A DNA stretch of 64,000 bases from Toxoplasma gondii ME49 (Eukaryota > Apicomplexa > Conoidasida > Eucoccidiorida > Sarcocystidae). The first letter of the stretch is position 1, and the number at the start of each line of letters is the position of its first letter. Positions 12,417 through 25,000 of this stretch are shown piece by piece. The position numbers and the translations under genes were made by a program. The notes beneath the pieces were generated by a model. It ran no database searches. It was not told where the DNA came from and saw only the letters and a list, made by a program, of their open reading frames with translations. The stretch lies in NCBI RefSeq assembly GCF_000006565.2, contig NC_031477.1, positions 1,830,043 to 1,894,042 of the forward strand, in the 5' to 3' direction.

Positions 12417-15400
12417 TAGGTGTTTGCACGGGGTGCATGAAGGTGGAAGTTGAATTCGACTGGAAGCAGAACGGAGCTTTGTGCCTTTTCTGATTTTGAA
12501 CTAACTCGCTTCTGGGTCTGAAACGATGCAAATGTTGGCACTCCAAAACCCTTCTGCGCTTTTTACCGACCCGACGCTCTACTGGAGAGGCGCTTCCAAC
12601 ACGAAGACAGGAAATGATAAAAAATGGCGAAACAGACGGAGAAAAACGAGAAAAGAGGAAGAACGAGAAACCTCCGGATCATCCGCCTGCTACGAAACGA
12701 GCTCCATCGAAGAGGATCACTGCTTTTGTGTACTTTGGAACTTATGAGTCGCATAATTGGAGATAAATCAATGAATATATATACATGTATTGAGTTGTAT
12801 TTTTGGATGTGCTTTCTGCGAAGGACGTCGTGACTGTAGTTGTCTTCGGTGGTCAATCTATGACTTTAGCTATGGGACATATTCCTATTCTAGGTATAGC
12901 TTGAAAAAATGACGGTGTACAGTGAAATCTCAGCTGTACCTAGAAACGGCATCTGCTGAAGATTGTCGCATATCATGAGAGAGGAGAAAGGCTGTCCTCG
13001 TCCGTCGCGGGGGCCTGCAAACGCCCCCTGGGCCCTGTTTTCCCCTGGACTCTCTTCATCTTGTTCCTGTCCTTTCTGGCCGGCTTCGATGCTTTCTTCT
13101 TCCTTCAAGACAGGGTTTCGGTCTTCTTCTCCCCAAACCTCTCCTGCAAACAACCAAGGCGTCCGAGTAGGTGGATACATGCGATGAGCTTCTTGGTTCT
13201 GAGAGACAGTGCTATTCGACAAGCAACACACACTTCTTCTACAGTTCCTCTCTTGCTCCCGGGTCGATTCGAGGACTAAAAAGCATCCAGTGTGAGGAAA
13301 CGCACCGCGTTCAGTCGTCTATTGCTGTCAAACGAAGAAACGTGGATGTGGCTTCGCCCCCGCCGATTGCTGTCTCCCCAGACTGTCGCGTCATCGTTTT
13401 TCACAAGTCGGATCTCACCAGGTTCAGCAGATGCATGCGCACCGTGCACCCATTCGTTCGCTCGGTCCGTGTTGCCCCTTTTTTCTCGTTCCTCTCCTTC
13501 TTGAAGGTTTTTTCCCGAGATTTCCTCGCCTTCTTCTTGACCGCCCCCCGACTTTGCCCGTTCGTCTCGCGCGCGCTCGCCAGCTTCCGGGGCACCTGTT
13601 GCCGCTCGGCCGTCGCCTCTTCCTCCCGCCCTCCTCTGCCGCTGCGCGCCTTTCTCCGCTTCTCTGCAGCTTCTTGCGAGCTTCTTCTCCTTCTTCTTCT
13701 TCGCCTCCTCGACTTCCCGCGTCGCCTCTCCCCGCGTCGCCTCTCCGCCCGTCGCCTCTCCCTGCGTCGCCTCTCCCTGTATCGCCTCTCCCTGTATCGC
13801 CTCTCCCTGCGTCGCCTCTCCCTGCGTCGCCTCTCCCTGTATCGCCTCTCCCTGTATCGCCTCTCCCTGCGTCGCCTCTCCCTGCGTCGCCTCTCCCTGC
13901 GTCGCCTCTCTGCGACAGCAGCCGCGACGGTGGTCGTGTTTCTCTCGGACGGGCGACCGCAGAGGGAAGAGCGAGAGGAGGCTGCCAGTGTCCGGGCAGG
14001 TTGGAGTCGTCTCACTTCTTCGCGCGTACTCGAGCATGTCCAGAATTCGCTCCGGGTACTTGCCGTTCGAGATCGCCACATGCACCCCGACGTTCGTCGC
14101 AATTTTGCTGGCAATCACTTTGGTGTACATCCCCCCGGTGCCCCAAGCTCCACAGGCGCCGTCAGAGAGAAAGGCGTACACGTCGGTCAGGCGATTCACA
14201 AATGCCACGGGGCGAGCGTCTGAAGAGAAAAGACAGAGAAACACACAACGGAGCGAAGGGGAAGAGAGCCCGGTGCAGTCACGGAGCGAGGAGGTGTTGA
14301 GCCAAGGCGGGTCCCTCGAAAAGCGATGTTCCCAGGAAGGGAGTGCTGGAGGGAAGGCGAGATGTGACAGCGAAGCGACGAGATAAATACAGCAGAGCAG
14401 ACTCAGGAGGAAGGCAAGGGAACACAGGACGAAGAGGAAAACGCCTAAAAAATGAAGCACAAAAAGGCACCCCGACCTCGAGCGTTATTCACGACCTATC
14501 CAAAGCGAAGGTTTTTTAAGCGGACAAGATGCTTCTGAAGTATCACTAGCCTCCAGAGGGGCAGCGAGCACTTGATATACACAGAGGAGGAGGTCGGCAT
14601 CAACGGTCGTCGAGAGTCCGAGGAGGCAAGTGATGCAAACGAACAGACGAGAAAGTTAATCGAGAAACAGGCGAAGCTTTGACAAGAAAAAGACGACTTC
14701 TTTTCTCGAAGAGGAAAGTCTGAAAATGGTGGCACCCAATTGATTTCACCTGGGTATTTGTGAGGATTTCGATCGAAGAGGCAGTCGACGTCGGTGAGAA
14801 TGAAAAGCCAGTGAGCATCCACAGCCACTGCAATGTGAGCAGCGAGAGTGTCGTTGTCTCCGAATCTCAGCTGCTCTGTCGCCAGACTGTCGTTCTCATT
14901 GATGATGGGAATCACCTGAGAAATCCAGAAAAGGAGCGAACCAAAATATCCACCTGAAGCTGTTCTAGGTCCTTCACCACCTCTCACGTGCACTCAGTAA
15001 AGCTAAACGCTTTCTATAGGCATGAGCGAGAGACGTGACCGAAAAGCAGAAGGCGCACAGACGTGATAGCGGATAGAGGGGCGCGGCAACGCGTATCAAG
15101 AAAAACAGGAGGGACAGAGACAATGGAGCAAGGCGGGACTGACCCCCCAGGAACAGTCGCTAGACGTGGACCCCAACCCGAGAGCTCGTGGTCATGCTGA
15201 AGTTCCACGCAAAAACACATAATCCGACATACCTGGGAGTATATATATATATATATATATATATATGTTTTTACAGACACACATGCATACATAGGAATAA
15301 GTATACATACAGCAATATATATATATATATATATATATGTAAACTCATACAAGAATAAAGTAAGCATACATGCTTGTATGGATATACACGTATATGCATG

Positions 15401-17470
15401 TGTACAGATGCACGCATGCATGCATATTTGTATATTTATACACATATATACATGTATATATGTATGTATATGTATATATGAATATATTCATGTGGAAATG
15501 GACTTTTAGAGTGCGAAACCTGTGTGTAGAGCTAAGCGTGCACAGTCCTTTAGCTTTCATAAAAGTGGATCTGTCTGGTTCGCTGCCGCTGTGTTTGTTT
15601 TGTCGTTTGACACTGACATCGAGAGCAAGAAGAGCCTTTAGAGCAGCCTGGAAATTTTGGTACGATTTTTGGTGAAGAAGGTCGTGTCGAGAAAGGAGTA
15701 CTTGAGCGACTTTCTCTTCTCGAACGCTGCAGAGAAAACTCCCAAGACACTCGAATGGTCCGTTAGCCTTCTTTGTCTCGCTGACCTCTCTCCTCTTCTC
15801 TCCCGTCGCTTTGGATTGAAGACACTTCTTTGCTCACTCAAGATGTAGGATCAGCGGTGTGCAGTTTGTTTTTCACGCGCAAATGTCTTCTTCGCCTCAC
15901 CGTCCGTCTCTCTCTGCTGGGGCGGGTGTCGCGCCCTGTCTGTCAATCGTGGACCCTTCAGCGTTTTGTTGGCCTTGAAACAGGCGCTCCACTATTCCTA
16001 TCTTTTCAATTTTCATTCTACGCCCTTGGCATCTCGTTCGATCTTTTCTGGGTTCGAATGGGCCTCCAGTTCCCCTCGTCTCTCTTCCCGTACTTATCGC
16101 CTTCGTCTCTTCCGTCTCTCTTTCGATTCGTCTCTTTCATCTCCCTTTCCCCTGCGGTTGGCCTCCTCGTGTTTCCTGCCCATGTTTTCTCCCAAATGCC
16201 GTCGGATTCCGTCGCCCTCCCCTCTTGCTTGTCACCCTCTCTTTTCCCCAAGCGCACCTGAACAAATCTTCGTAGAGACGCATCAGTCGGCACTGCCCGA
16301 CGGCCGCGAGCGCCTGTTTAGTGTTCAGATTTTCTGGTCGCTGTTTCAAACGCAGAGTCACGCAGCCTGCGCCTACAGCCCCGCTCGACACCACCACCAC
16401 GGTATGGCCTCGCATTCGCAACTCGCAGATCTGCAATCCACTCACATCGCGAAGAAGAGAACCACATTCCCTCAAGAAGAGAAACGAACCATTCCCTGGA
16501 AAGAAGAAGTCGACCCGTCTCCAGAAACACAACACCCGATTGCTTCCCTCACACCCGGAGTCCACACCGGGCCTTGACCCCACGTAAACCTGAACAGTCA
16601 CTCGAACAAACGTACGGAATGGCGGAGGAAGACACCGAGAGACAGACAGCAGGTAGAGAGATAGACGCAGATTGACAGAGACAGGCGCATGGACGCATTC
16701 ACGTTTGCATCGATACATATACACAAAGATGCACTTCGATTCATGTATGTGTGAATATGTGGGTGCACAGATGCGTCGACACACGGTGCGCGCTTCTCGT
16801 CTTATCTGTCGTGTCTCTCGTGTTTGAACTTTCCCCAGAGTACACTCACTGTATCGACAAATTTTCCCAGGTTGGAGAGGTTCATGTTCATCCGGTCTTG
16901 TGTAGCTGTCAACAGGGTGCTTGTACCGATTTTAACGACGACTAGACAGCCAGGCTTCACTTCTTTTCCTGCCGGAAGCAAGAGAGGACTCGCGTCGCCT
17001 TTCTCGCTTGGTTCCGCCTTCCCTTCTTCTCTGTTGTCGCCTTGCATCGCGGATTTGTCAGCTGTCCGCTCCTCTCTCTCTGCCTCAGGTCTGTTCTTCT
17101 CAGACCTTTCTGCTGCCCTCTCTGCAGGAAGTTCGTGGCTCTCTCCGTGTGTCGCTCGCGCACTGTGCGCGTCTGCCTCGCGTTTCATTTCGTCTGTTAT
17201 TTCGAGTTCTGCACGCGTTTTAACGTTGAAAATGGACTGGGACGCAGAGAGAAACAGCCAAGGTCCGAGCAAGTGTCTTCCTTTCGCTGTGATACAATCG
17301 CATTCGAGTGTCTCTTCGCCGTCCTCCTTCGTTTTTCTCCGCCCTCTGTCCTCTCGCTTTCTTTCTCCCTCGAGCATGTCTTTTCCGCGTCTCCTGCGCC
17401 CTTCGCTTCTCTTCTCTCGTCTGTCTTGCTTCGTTTCTTGGCTGTCTCGAGCCCTCTCATTCGACTGCAA
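10597..17470 (-). CDS. Glutamate 5-kinase (gamma-glutamyl kinase) with PUA domain
   Basis: It catalyses ATP-dependent phosphorylation of glutamate, the first step of proline synthesis. Eight exons join in phase on the minus strand: 17470-16850, 16430-16258, 15726-15618, 14915-14750, 14219-14016, 13143-12940, 12270-12121, 11258-10597 (762 aa). Family landmarks appear in order: VVVKIGTST (residue 180 on), [10 protein letters not shown] (221 on), a VAQVLL segment in exon 3, INENDSLA (307 on), [10 protein letters not shown] (319-328), LTDVDCLF (341-348), GTGGMYTK (383-390), GTVF (493 on), DPGAVAALV and a C-terminal PUA domain with [14 protein letters not shown] and [10 protein letters not shown]. 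There is no glutamyl-phosphate reductase domain, so this is the monofunctional bacterial/yeast type rather than a P5CS fusion. Oddities: a charged ~175-residue N-terminal extension with an uncertain start, an exon-6 insertion (residues 425-492), and ~110 extra residues inside the PUA domain. Confidence 0.93.
11860..11884. repeat. (TA)n microsatellite in glutamate 5-kinase intron 7
   Basis: An AT run of about 12 units lies between exons 8 and 7 of the minus-strand gene and is followed directly by TGCATGC. Confidence 0.9.
12380..12413. repeat. (TA)n microsatellite in glutamate 5-kinase intron 6
   Basis: An AT run of about 17 units lies within the intron between exons 7 and 6. Confidence 0.9.
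13720..13912. repeat. 15-bp minisatellite in glutamate 5-kinase intron 5
   Basis: About a dozen copies of CGTCGCCTCTCCCTG and the variant TATCGCCTCTCCCTG (plus-strand sense) run in tandem. The two variants come in pairs, giving a higher-order pattern. Because the unit is a multiple of three and lacks stops, several frames stay open. On the minus strand the exon-5 frame reads it as repeated [10 protein letters not shown]. Confidence 0.9.
15239..15338. repeat. Pair of (TA)n microsatellites in glutamate 5-kinase intron 3
   Basis: Two AT runs (about 15239-15266 and 15316-15338) lie between exons 4 and 3. Degenerate ATGTATAT-rich sequence continues to about 15490. Confidence 0.88.
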
Positions 17471-20400
17471 GCTGCTCGGTCCTACGTGCTTTGCCCTCGT
17501 TTTCTCCCTCGTCGTTTCTTCCGTTTCTCGCTTTGTCTGTCTGCTTTGCCAGAAACATCAACAGTCATTTTATCCAGCAAAAAAGTCGGAGAGCGAGGAG
17601 GAAACGTGGGTAGCGAGGGCTTCCGCTTCCTCGTCTTTCCCTCGTTGCCAGCTGAGTCGAGGCAGCCGCGATGGCCCAGGTGGACGAACCTCAGTTCCGA
17701 ACGATCGTGACCCTTAGCTGCGTCAAGCAGTCGAGTGTGGCAGATACGGACAGCAGCTGACAGCGAGGGAGAAACTGAAAACAGAAAAGAACTGAGGATC
17801 ACAAATACACGGAAAACGGTGACTCTCTGGAAGTCGTCAGTTCGGCCATAGAAAAATCGAGGACTCCCCGCAAAACGCTTTAAATAGCCCTCAGCCGCTT
17901 ATGTGGAAGCCCATCAGAAACTCCGAAACAGCCCTCCGAAGCGCTGATCAAGAATTTTCAAAGATGAATACTCCCAGTACCGGGGTGCTGACCACACAGG
18001 GGTACATCGGTAGTCGTTTTTCCCGTGTTGAAACGAGTGATACCACGAGTTCGACGTATGGCGCTTAGAACGCAAAGACGAAACGCGATTCATAGCCAGA
18101 CCGACGCTTGCACGTCACCCCCGTTATGAATTCACAAAAACCTGCGAGTCACCGTATGCACACTTTGCAGAGATGAGATGGCACGGTGACAGAGGGAAAG
18201 AAGGAGCCAAAAGGCGATGAGAAGAAGCGGCAGGAATTGGGGGAAGATCGGAAGAGGGAGATGCGGGAAACGCGAAAGATCAAGGGGGGAACACCACTTA
18301 CAGCCCTGCTAGCTACACTCTTTAGGTGAAAACCCGACTGTGTGGAACGGAAGAAACGCAATTGATACGCAGGAAACGAGTTACTGCTCTGAAGCGACAG
18401 AAACCGCGAGTCTTGATGGTCAAGACAAGAACGAAATGCGGACGTAGAAAGAAAAGAATTTCGCTGGCTAGTTGTCATTGATAGCTGCCGAACAAGTACA
18501 AGAAATGCCTTGACAGGAGCTGAATGCAAGTTAGTTGTAAAACATTGAGAAGGCGTGGAAACCTGGGAAAGGCGCCCATACAATCACTGATATACGCGTG
18601 CTTGACCGAAACAGAGACAAAGGACCTGCGGTGGCCTTGTCAAAAAAATCCGCTTCTCCGCTGCAGAATACCGGCGTTGCGTTCCGCATTCCGTTAGCTG
18701 AAGAACGACTCTCGACACCAGAACCCCCTTTTTGCCGACACACACGAGCCACGCAACATATCAGGACTGCAAACGCTGCTCAAGGTTAGAGGAACTCGCG
18801 TGAACCGGCTAAATTTTGTCAAACAAAAGAAAAGTGAAACGCGAACTTCTGCCGTCTCTCACCTTGAGTTGCTGGCTCTCTCGGTGCGTGTCTCGTTCAT
18901 GTCAGTTTTCTGGTCGGCATCCGTCTGCTCAACCGTCCAAGAAATCCAAAGGAAATTTCCGATTCGAGTGATAAGAAACCCACCCACACCTTCCCACTGT
19001 TTGTCTAGATACTTTGTAAGGTACACACTTGCGCTACAAACCTTTTCCCGCTGCTTTTCCTCGTCGCTCGACTCTCACTTGCATGCAGGGGACGACTCAC
19101 TCGTTGTTAAACAAATACAAGTGACAGCAGTTTCAACGTGGATTTCGTGAAGGCCATTACCGCTGTGAAATAATCTTCATGTCGTGGGAAAATGTACTCC
19201 AGCGATTTCAGCTTTCTTCAGCAGTCGAGTAGGCTGCCTGCAGAAACGAAGAGGTCTGTGTAGTCTGTATCACATGGCTGGAGTCACATTCAGGATCCGA
19301 CGTAAGGCAACGTCTCTTTTACTCACGCAGTAAGACAGAAAAACCGAGCCTGACAACTTTTGCCTTTGGCAGAGATTCCCCTTTTCTGTCCAGTGGAAGT
19401 TCTCACTTTGCTTAGCTGTGTCTCTCCTTTTTCCTTCGGTGTGTCGGAACGGAAGAGTGCAGCGACTCGAAGCGAAGTCGAGAGCGCTTAAACGTGTCCT
19501 TTGAGCTCGTGCTTGCACCGCTCTCTTTAGCCGCCATCATCCTTTCATCCAAGATATTTCTCTCCATCGCAGGCTAGGGCTAATATCCTGTTACACAATT
19601 ATTTACATCACACGGCTTCTGGTGCTTCGATATATATATCCTGGCGGCGAGATGGGGAGAGTGTTTCCAACACAAGGGGTGTTGTAGCCGAGAATCGGGT
19701 ATCTTCTTCTTCGTTAAACACGTTGAGAAAGGTAAGAGCGAATATCGTTCCATGGAGCCTTCCCAGGCTGTGTGGATCGCCGTTCAAGTGGTGCTAAGAG
19801 AATGTCACGTTCATTTAAACTAGTGAAGCGAATGAATGCACACAAACGAGAACAAACAATCAAATAGGAGAGCCTGCAATGTTGCCGTAAGGTGGAATGA
19901 GGGCACGAAATGTAGAAGCGACGAATAGTAGAACGGACTCTGGGTGCCAGCGTACATACGCGTATGAACGTGACTGGCCGTAGCGCGTCCACTGTCATTT
20001 GCCTCCGGATGCGGACCAGATATCGCCGCTCTGGGACACGCTGCACATGCTATAACCTTCAAAGTTGAGCCGGGAAAGGATTCTTGATTGTTGATTGTTT
20101 GTGACCGCTACGTGAGTTCTCAAGCATGTAGAGGAATACGGCGTTGCCGCTGGAAACACATTGACTAAAAAGGGAACGCCGTTATGCTTCTATGAGGTAC
20201 CTTGCTCACTAGCAGCCACCCCCGTGTATGACAGAGAACCGTTTCGTTCGGACTTTTGTCTTAAACTGACACTGGCTATTCTCCAGTTTGCACAGACACA
20301 CGATGCGTCAGGAAATACAACGCTTCCTTCGACGAACCGTTCTGTTCGGGCTCTCTAGAGCGACGGTGGGACTCCGCACCGAAGCTGTCGAGAAGTAGGA

Positions 20401-22039
20401 ATGCTTCCGGTGGCAGGAACTTCTCCAATTGCAAGGGTGTAATTCATGTTTCATGTCCTTTCCGCTAGACCACAAGCTACCGACGGTCTGTGGTTCTTTA
20501 TCCAAGAAATAGTCTACGGACTCACGCCGCGAGAGTTTGCCTCTAGACGTTCTGAAAGAATTGATTTTTCTTTCTAAGTCTCATGAATCCATGAACTGTG
20601 GCTATCCCCCAACCTCTGCATGTGGCCGTCTAGACCAGGCGGCCCGCCGACGGTTTCCAGGTGAAACTAGCAGTACAACCTTCCCTGCAAGATCGCCTCC
20701 ACTCTCAAGCACCTTTTGCCGCTTCAGACAGTTGGCAGCAGTTCTATCATGGTCACAACTTAACCACGGATTTTTGTTAGACAACAGAGTCCGTGAAACT
20801 CGAGAAAGTCAAGTCAACATCACTACAGGGGCAACGCCCGAAGGGGGCTTGCTACGGTGTACTTACACCCGCCGCTTCGCTGCAAGTCCGCCTTTGCATT
20901 TTGAGTGCTCCCGTGTATAGAAGAAGTTACAAAACCACTCCACATGGGATTTATCGGATTCTTTTCACTTGTTCTCGTCTCTCTTATAACTCGAATCCTT
21001 CAGGCAGAAGAACCGTCTGCAAGAAGCCGCAGACAATCCCACAGACATATCGCGCCTGCCCCGCACGGTCTCACCGAAACCATCTTGGAAATGGAGGAGG
21101 ATTACGTGGCTGTAACAACGAGGCAAATCGCCGATGGAAGAAGTCTTCTCATAGTCTTGCAGAAAAAGTCTTCTTAGCGACGATGAGTGGACACATTTCA
21201 CGACATTGCTCACTAGCTCGCTTCCATCGTCCGAGTCGTCTGCGGTCAGCTTCTGAGAGCTGCATGCAGTGTGCCAGCTAGCGCACGTGCCCAGAAAGAC
21301 AGTCGGGAGGCAAAACCCCTGAGGAAAAGCCACTTTTCCCAATTACAGAGAGACTGTCGCCTCCCCGCTTTCCCTCCATCTCCACAGCTGGATTGCACGC
21401 TGCTAACGAAAAGTAATCGCGTCTTTTCGGGTCGCCACTTCGAGGGGGCCGTCTGAAAAGAAGCAGGCGTAGAAGAAACAGCAGACGAATGAGGATCTCG
21501 CAACTTCTGTACAGGGTCACAGCGCGCCCAACGGGCTCTGAGCTGTGTTTGTTGTATTTACTTCGAGTTTGTATCCAGCTGTAGTTCTTGAAAGCCTCTG
21601 TTTGCCAGAGCGAAGTTTCCTTGCGCTCACGGTGTCTCCTGAACACATGTCTCACTGTGAGACTTCTTTTCGTGCATGTGACCATCCACTGCTGGTTGTC
21701 ATTCACCTGAAGTGTATGCGAAAGTGACAGTTCAGACAAGGGCTGAGATATGAAAAGAACGAGTGGGTTTCCTCTTTTGCGCCTGTTTACTCTTCGTCTT
21801 TTTTCCGCTCTCCCGGCACGAAAAGGGGGTGGTGACCTTCACGGACAGAAGCAAGCGACAAAGGCGCCTTCAAAACTTCTGTCTCCGTGACCCTCTTGAA
21901 GTTCTTCTTTCCCCCGTTCTTTTGTTTCCTGAAAGGCGCGCCCTCACGACACTCTCGCTGTCCCGCCTCTTCGTCCTCGTTTTCCCCGTTGCTTTCGGTC
22001 TTCGTTCTTCTTTTTTTCTTCTCGCAAGAGCCACACGAC
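17471..22039. other. Divergent 4.6 kb spacer between glutamate 5-kinase and choline kinase
   Basis: This region separates two divergently transcribed genes and must hold both promoters and 5' leaders. Open frames are short (up to about 150 codons), unlike any family I know, and show no coherent exon chain. A short ATAT run occurs near 19630 and a TGCATGC word near 21261. Upstream of 22040 the frame of the choline kinase stays open back to an ATG at 21887, but that extension is a Phe/Ser-rich, leader-like sequence. Confidence 0.5.
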
Positions 22040-25000
22040 ATGAAGGTCGAAGAAGGCGGAATTCGAGCCCCGCCTCGGGAGACCCCTGGGAACTCGCGAG
22101 TGCAGACCACGTGGGCTGTCGAGACTCCCAAACACTCAGGTTCATCGACAGCGGCTTCTAAGAACTCTACAGACTTTCACATGGCACCGCCATCCACGGC
22201 TCACACCAGTGGTCTCGCGGCCTCTGCCGCCGTCGATCTCTCCGTTCTGACTGCCCCCCTCGGCTGTACAGACAGCCCAGAAGAGCGGCTCCGCAGACAG
22301 CTGGAAATCGTTCGTTCGCTGGCAAGAATATACGTCCCCGCCTGGCGTAACCTGCCTCCCCATAGTGTCACGGCGAAGCCGCTGTCGGGCGGCTTGAGCA
22401 ACAGGCTGTTTGTCGTCGACGCAGAGCTCAGCCAGTTGCGGGGCTACGAAGAAGAAGATCTAGGCGAAGGCGAGAAAGGAGGTGACGAAGGACACAAGCA
22501 CGGCAGCGGGACGGAGAGCTCCGCGAGGCGCCTCAGCGAAAACGGAGAGGCGCGAGCAGTCGCAGAAAAGCAAGCAAGAGAGGCCTCGGGAGAAGGCAGA
22601 GACGACAAGCAAGGGACCTCGCGAAACGAGGAGGTGGTGACCACCCAGAGGAGGACAAACGAGGAGAAAGGGAAGCGAAGCAGAGTTACGGCGTCTCCGT
22701 TTTCACACAGAGGGGAGGGAACAAAGAAGGAAGATGAATCTGAGAGAGAAGTCAGCGAGAGAAATGCGCAGGACCAGCAAAAAACGTGCTGCTTCCAAGA
22801 AGGCGGAGGGGGACGCGTGGAACTCGCCGAAGTCCCGACACGTGTGCTCATTCGGGTGTACGGACACCCCGCAGACACGGAGCTCTTCGACCCAAGAGTC
22901 GAGCAGAGACTCTTCAAGCAACTCGGCGAAGTCGGCATCGCTCCTTGTTGTCTTGGGGAATTCGAAGTAAGCGAAGAAGGATGTGTCTTTTCCTTCGTTC
23001 TTCTTCGAGTCTCCAGTCCAGTTGTATCATCCGCGAGTCGTGTGAATCAACGTGAAGACTACGCAAGATCTGCTGCGGCATGCGACATCCTAAGTTCCCT
23101 CTCGTTGCTTTTTCTCTAATAAATGCTGAAAACTGAGCTCTCAGTCTCGGCGACAACTGCGCGTTTCTCTTTCTCGTTTCATTCCAGTCGCCTGACTTCC
23201 GAGCTCTCCGCTTGTACAGAAACATCGAACGCCTTCATACACAGTCAAGTGTCTGCATCTTCCGCGTGCGTGTCTCTTTTGTTTTCCGTTTTCTGCACCA
23301 ATGCATCGTACATCTTGCCTACAGCGCATTTGCACCTAGGGATAGAGTTGCCATCTGTGCGTTTACTCAACTTCCCGTATGCGCGACTGAAAACGTCGAG
23401 GGCATATCAAACCTAAGAAACGAGAGCTGGAGAGTGGATGTGTTCATCTGGATTCTTTGTGATATATATATATATATATATGTATATGTATATTTATAGC
23501 TGTCTTGAAACGGGTTCTCCTTTGACGCTTCTTGATAGATATCGGTCAATCTCCCTACCTCCTCTGTCTGCTTTTGTAGTTCTCTATCTCTGTCTGTCTG
23601 CAAACCTACCTGTCTCTTCCCTCCGTATCTCCCCACATCGTCCTGTCTGTGTACTGTGTCTATCGGCACCTTGCTGTATCGTCCTCTATCTGTTGCGGTG
23701 TCCTCTCTTCTCTCTCCCTCGGGTTTCGCTCCTTGACTAGCGCGATTTTTCACTTTTAATTCGGCCCTCTGTCTTCCTTTTTTTTAAAATTTAGTTTTTA
23801 TTTATTTGGTGGTTTTTTCAATTAAATATTATAAAAAAATATTTAATTTTTAAAGACTTGCATTTCGTTGGAGGGGGATACAGAGTCTTTTAGTTAAAAG
23901 TGTTTTTCCACCTGTTTTTCTTTCCGTTATGCCCGTTTTCCCTTCAGTCTTCTCTCCATCGCGTCTCTGTCCCCATCCATCTCTGCTTTGTCCTGCGCGG
24001 GCTTCTGCGTTCCATGTGATCCGATGCTTTTCGGCGTCAGCGACATGTCTCGACATGTCACTGACCGAGGAGGACCCGACCGGCTCGTCTTTTTCTGTCG
24101 GTTTTTCTTCGTCTCTTCAGGGCGGTCGCGTGGAGGCCTGGCTCGAGGGCCAGCCTCTGAAGACTGCCGATCTCCACACAGAGGAAATACAAACGAAACT
24201 CGCCTCCCAGGTACGACTCGTCCTTTTCTTTGTCTGACATGTGTAGTTTCTCTCTTTTCGTCCAACATTTTGAGTAGCGGTTCTTCTTCGCTGTTCTAGC
24301 TCTGCGTTCCAGTCAGAGAGACGATTCTTCCTCTCCTTTCCTCTCTGTCCTCCCTCTCCTTTCCTCGCTCTCTCTTTCGCTCCAACGTGTACGCACACCT
24401 GCCCCGGCCCTGCGGTTGCGCTGTCGTCGCTCCCCTGTGATGTCTTTATCGAAGGCTTTCTGCTGTCTTCTCAGCTCGCAGACTTCCACGAAACGCGTCT
24501 CCATCCGACGCGACCGTCTGCCTCAGAGGCTACCAGGCGAGTCTGTCGGTGGCGCGCGCTTCTGCCCTCTTCGTTTCCTTCTGACTGTAAGCATCTTTTC
24601 CGAGAGTGAGGAGATACGAAGGAATCTCTTTCGGTCTCTGTAGCGTCATTCGGTCGATGGACTAGAGAAAGAGAATAGGCATGGCAAAAATGACAGTATA
24701 GCACTAAAAACGCGTTGTACCCAGATCTCCTTCTTGTGAGAGCTCTTCCACTTTCTCGTTTTCCCCTCACTCTCCTTCTCCCGCAGCTTCCCCACCGTCT
24801 CAAGCTTCAACGAACGACGACGGAAACCGGTCACATGCCTCTTCCGCTTCTCATCTTCCCTCTCCATCTCACGAAATCCCCTCTTGCTTTCCTTCCACTT
24901 CTGCCGCTTCTGCCTCTCCCTCCCTCTCTTCCTCTTCTTCTCTGTCGCCCTCGACTTCTGTTTTCCCTGGGGTCGAAAGGTCCTCGTGCGGAGGCTCACG

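Noticed and set aside
13276..14460. 394-codon minus-strand frame with GEATQ repeats as a separate gene
   Set aside because: Its first part is exon 5 of glutamate 5-kinase; the rest is the intron read through an in-frame minisatellite. It is kept only as a possible retained-intron product.
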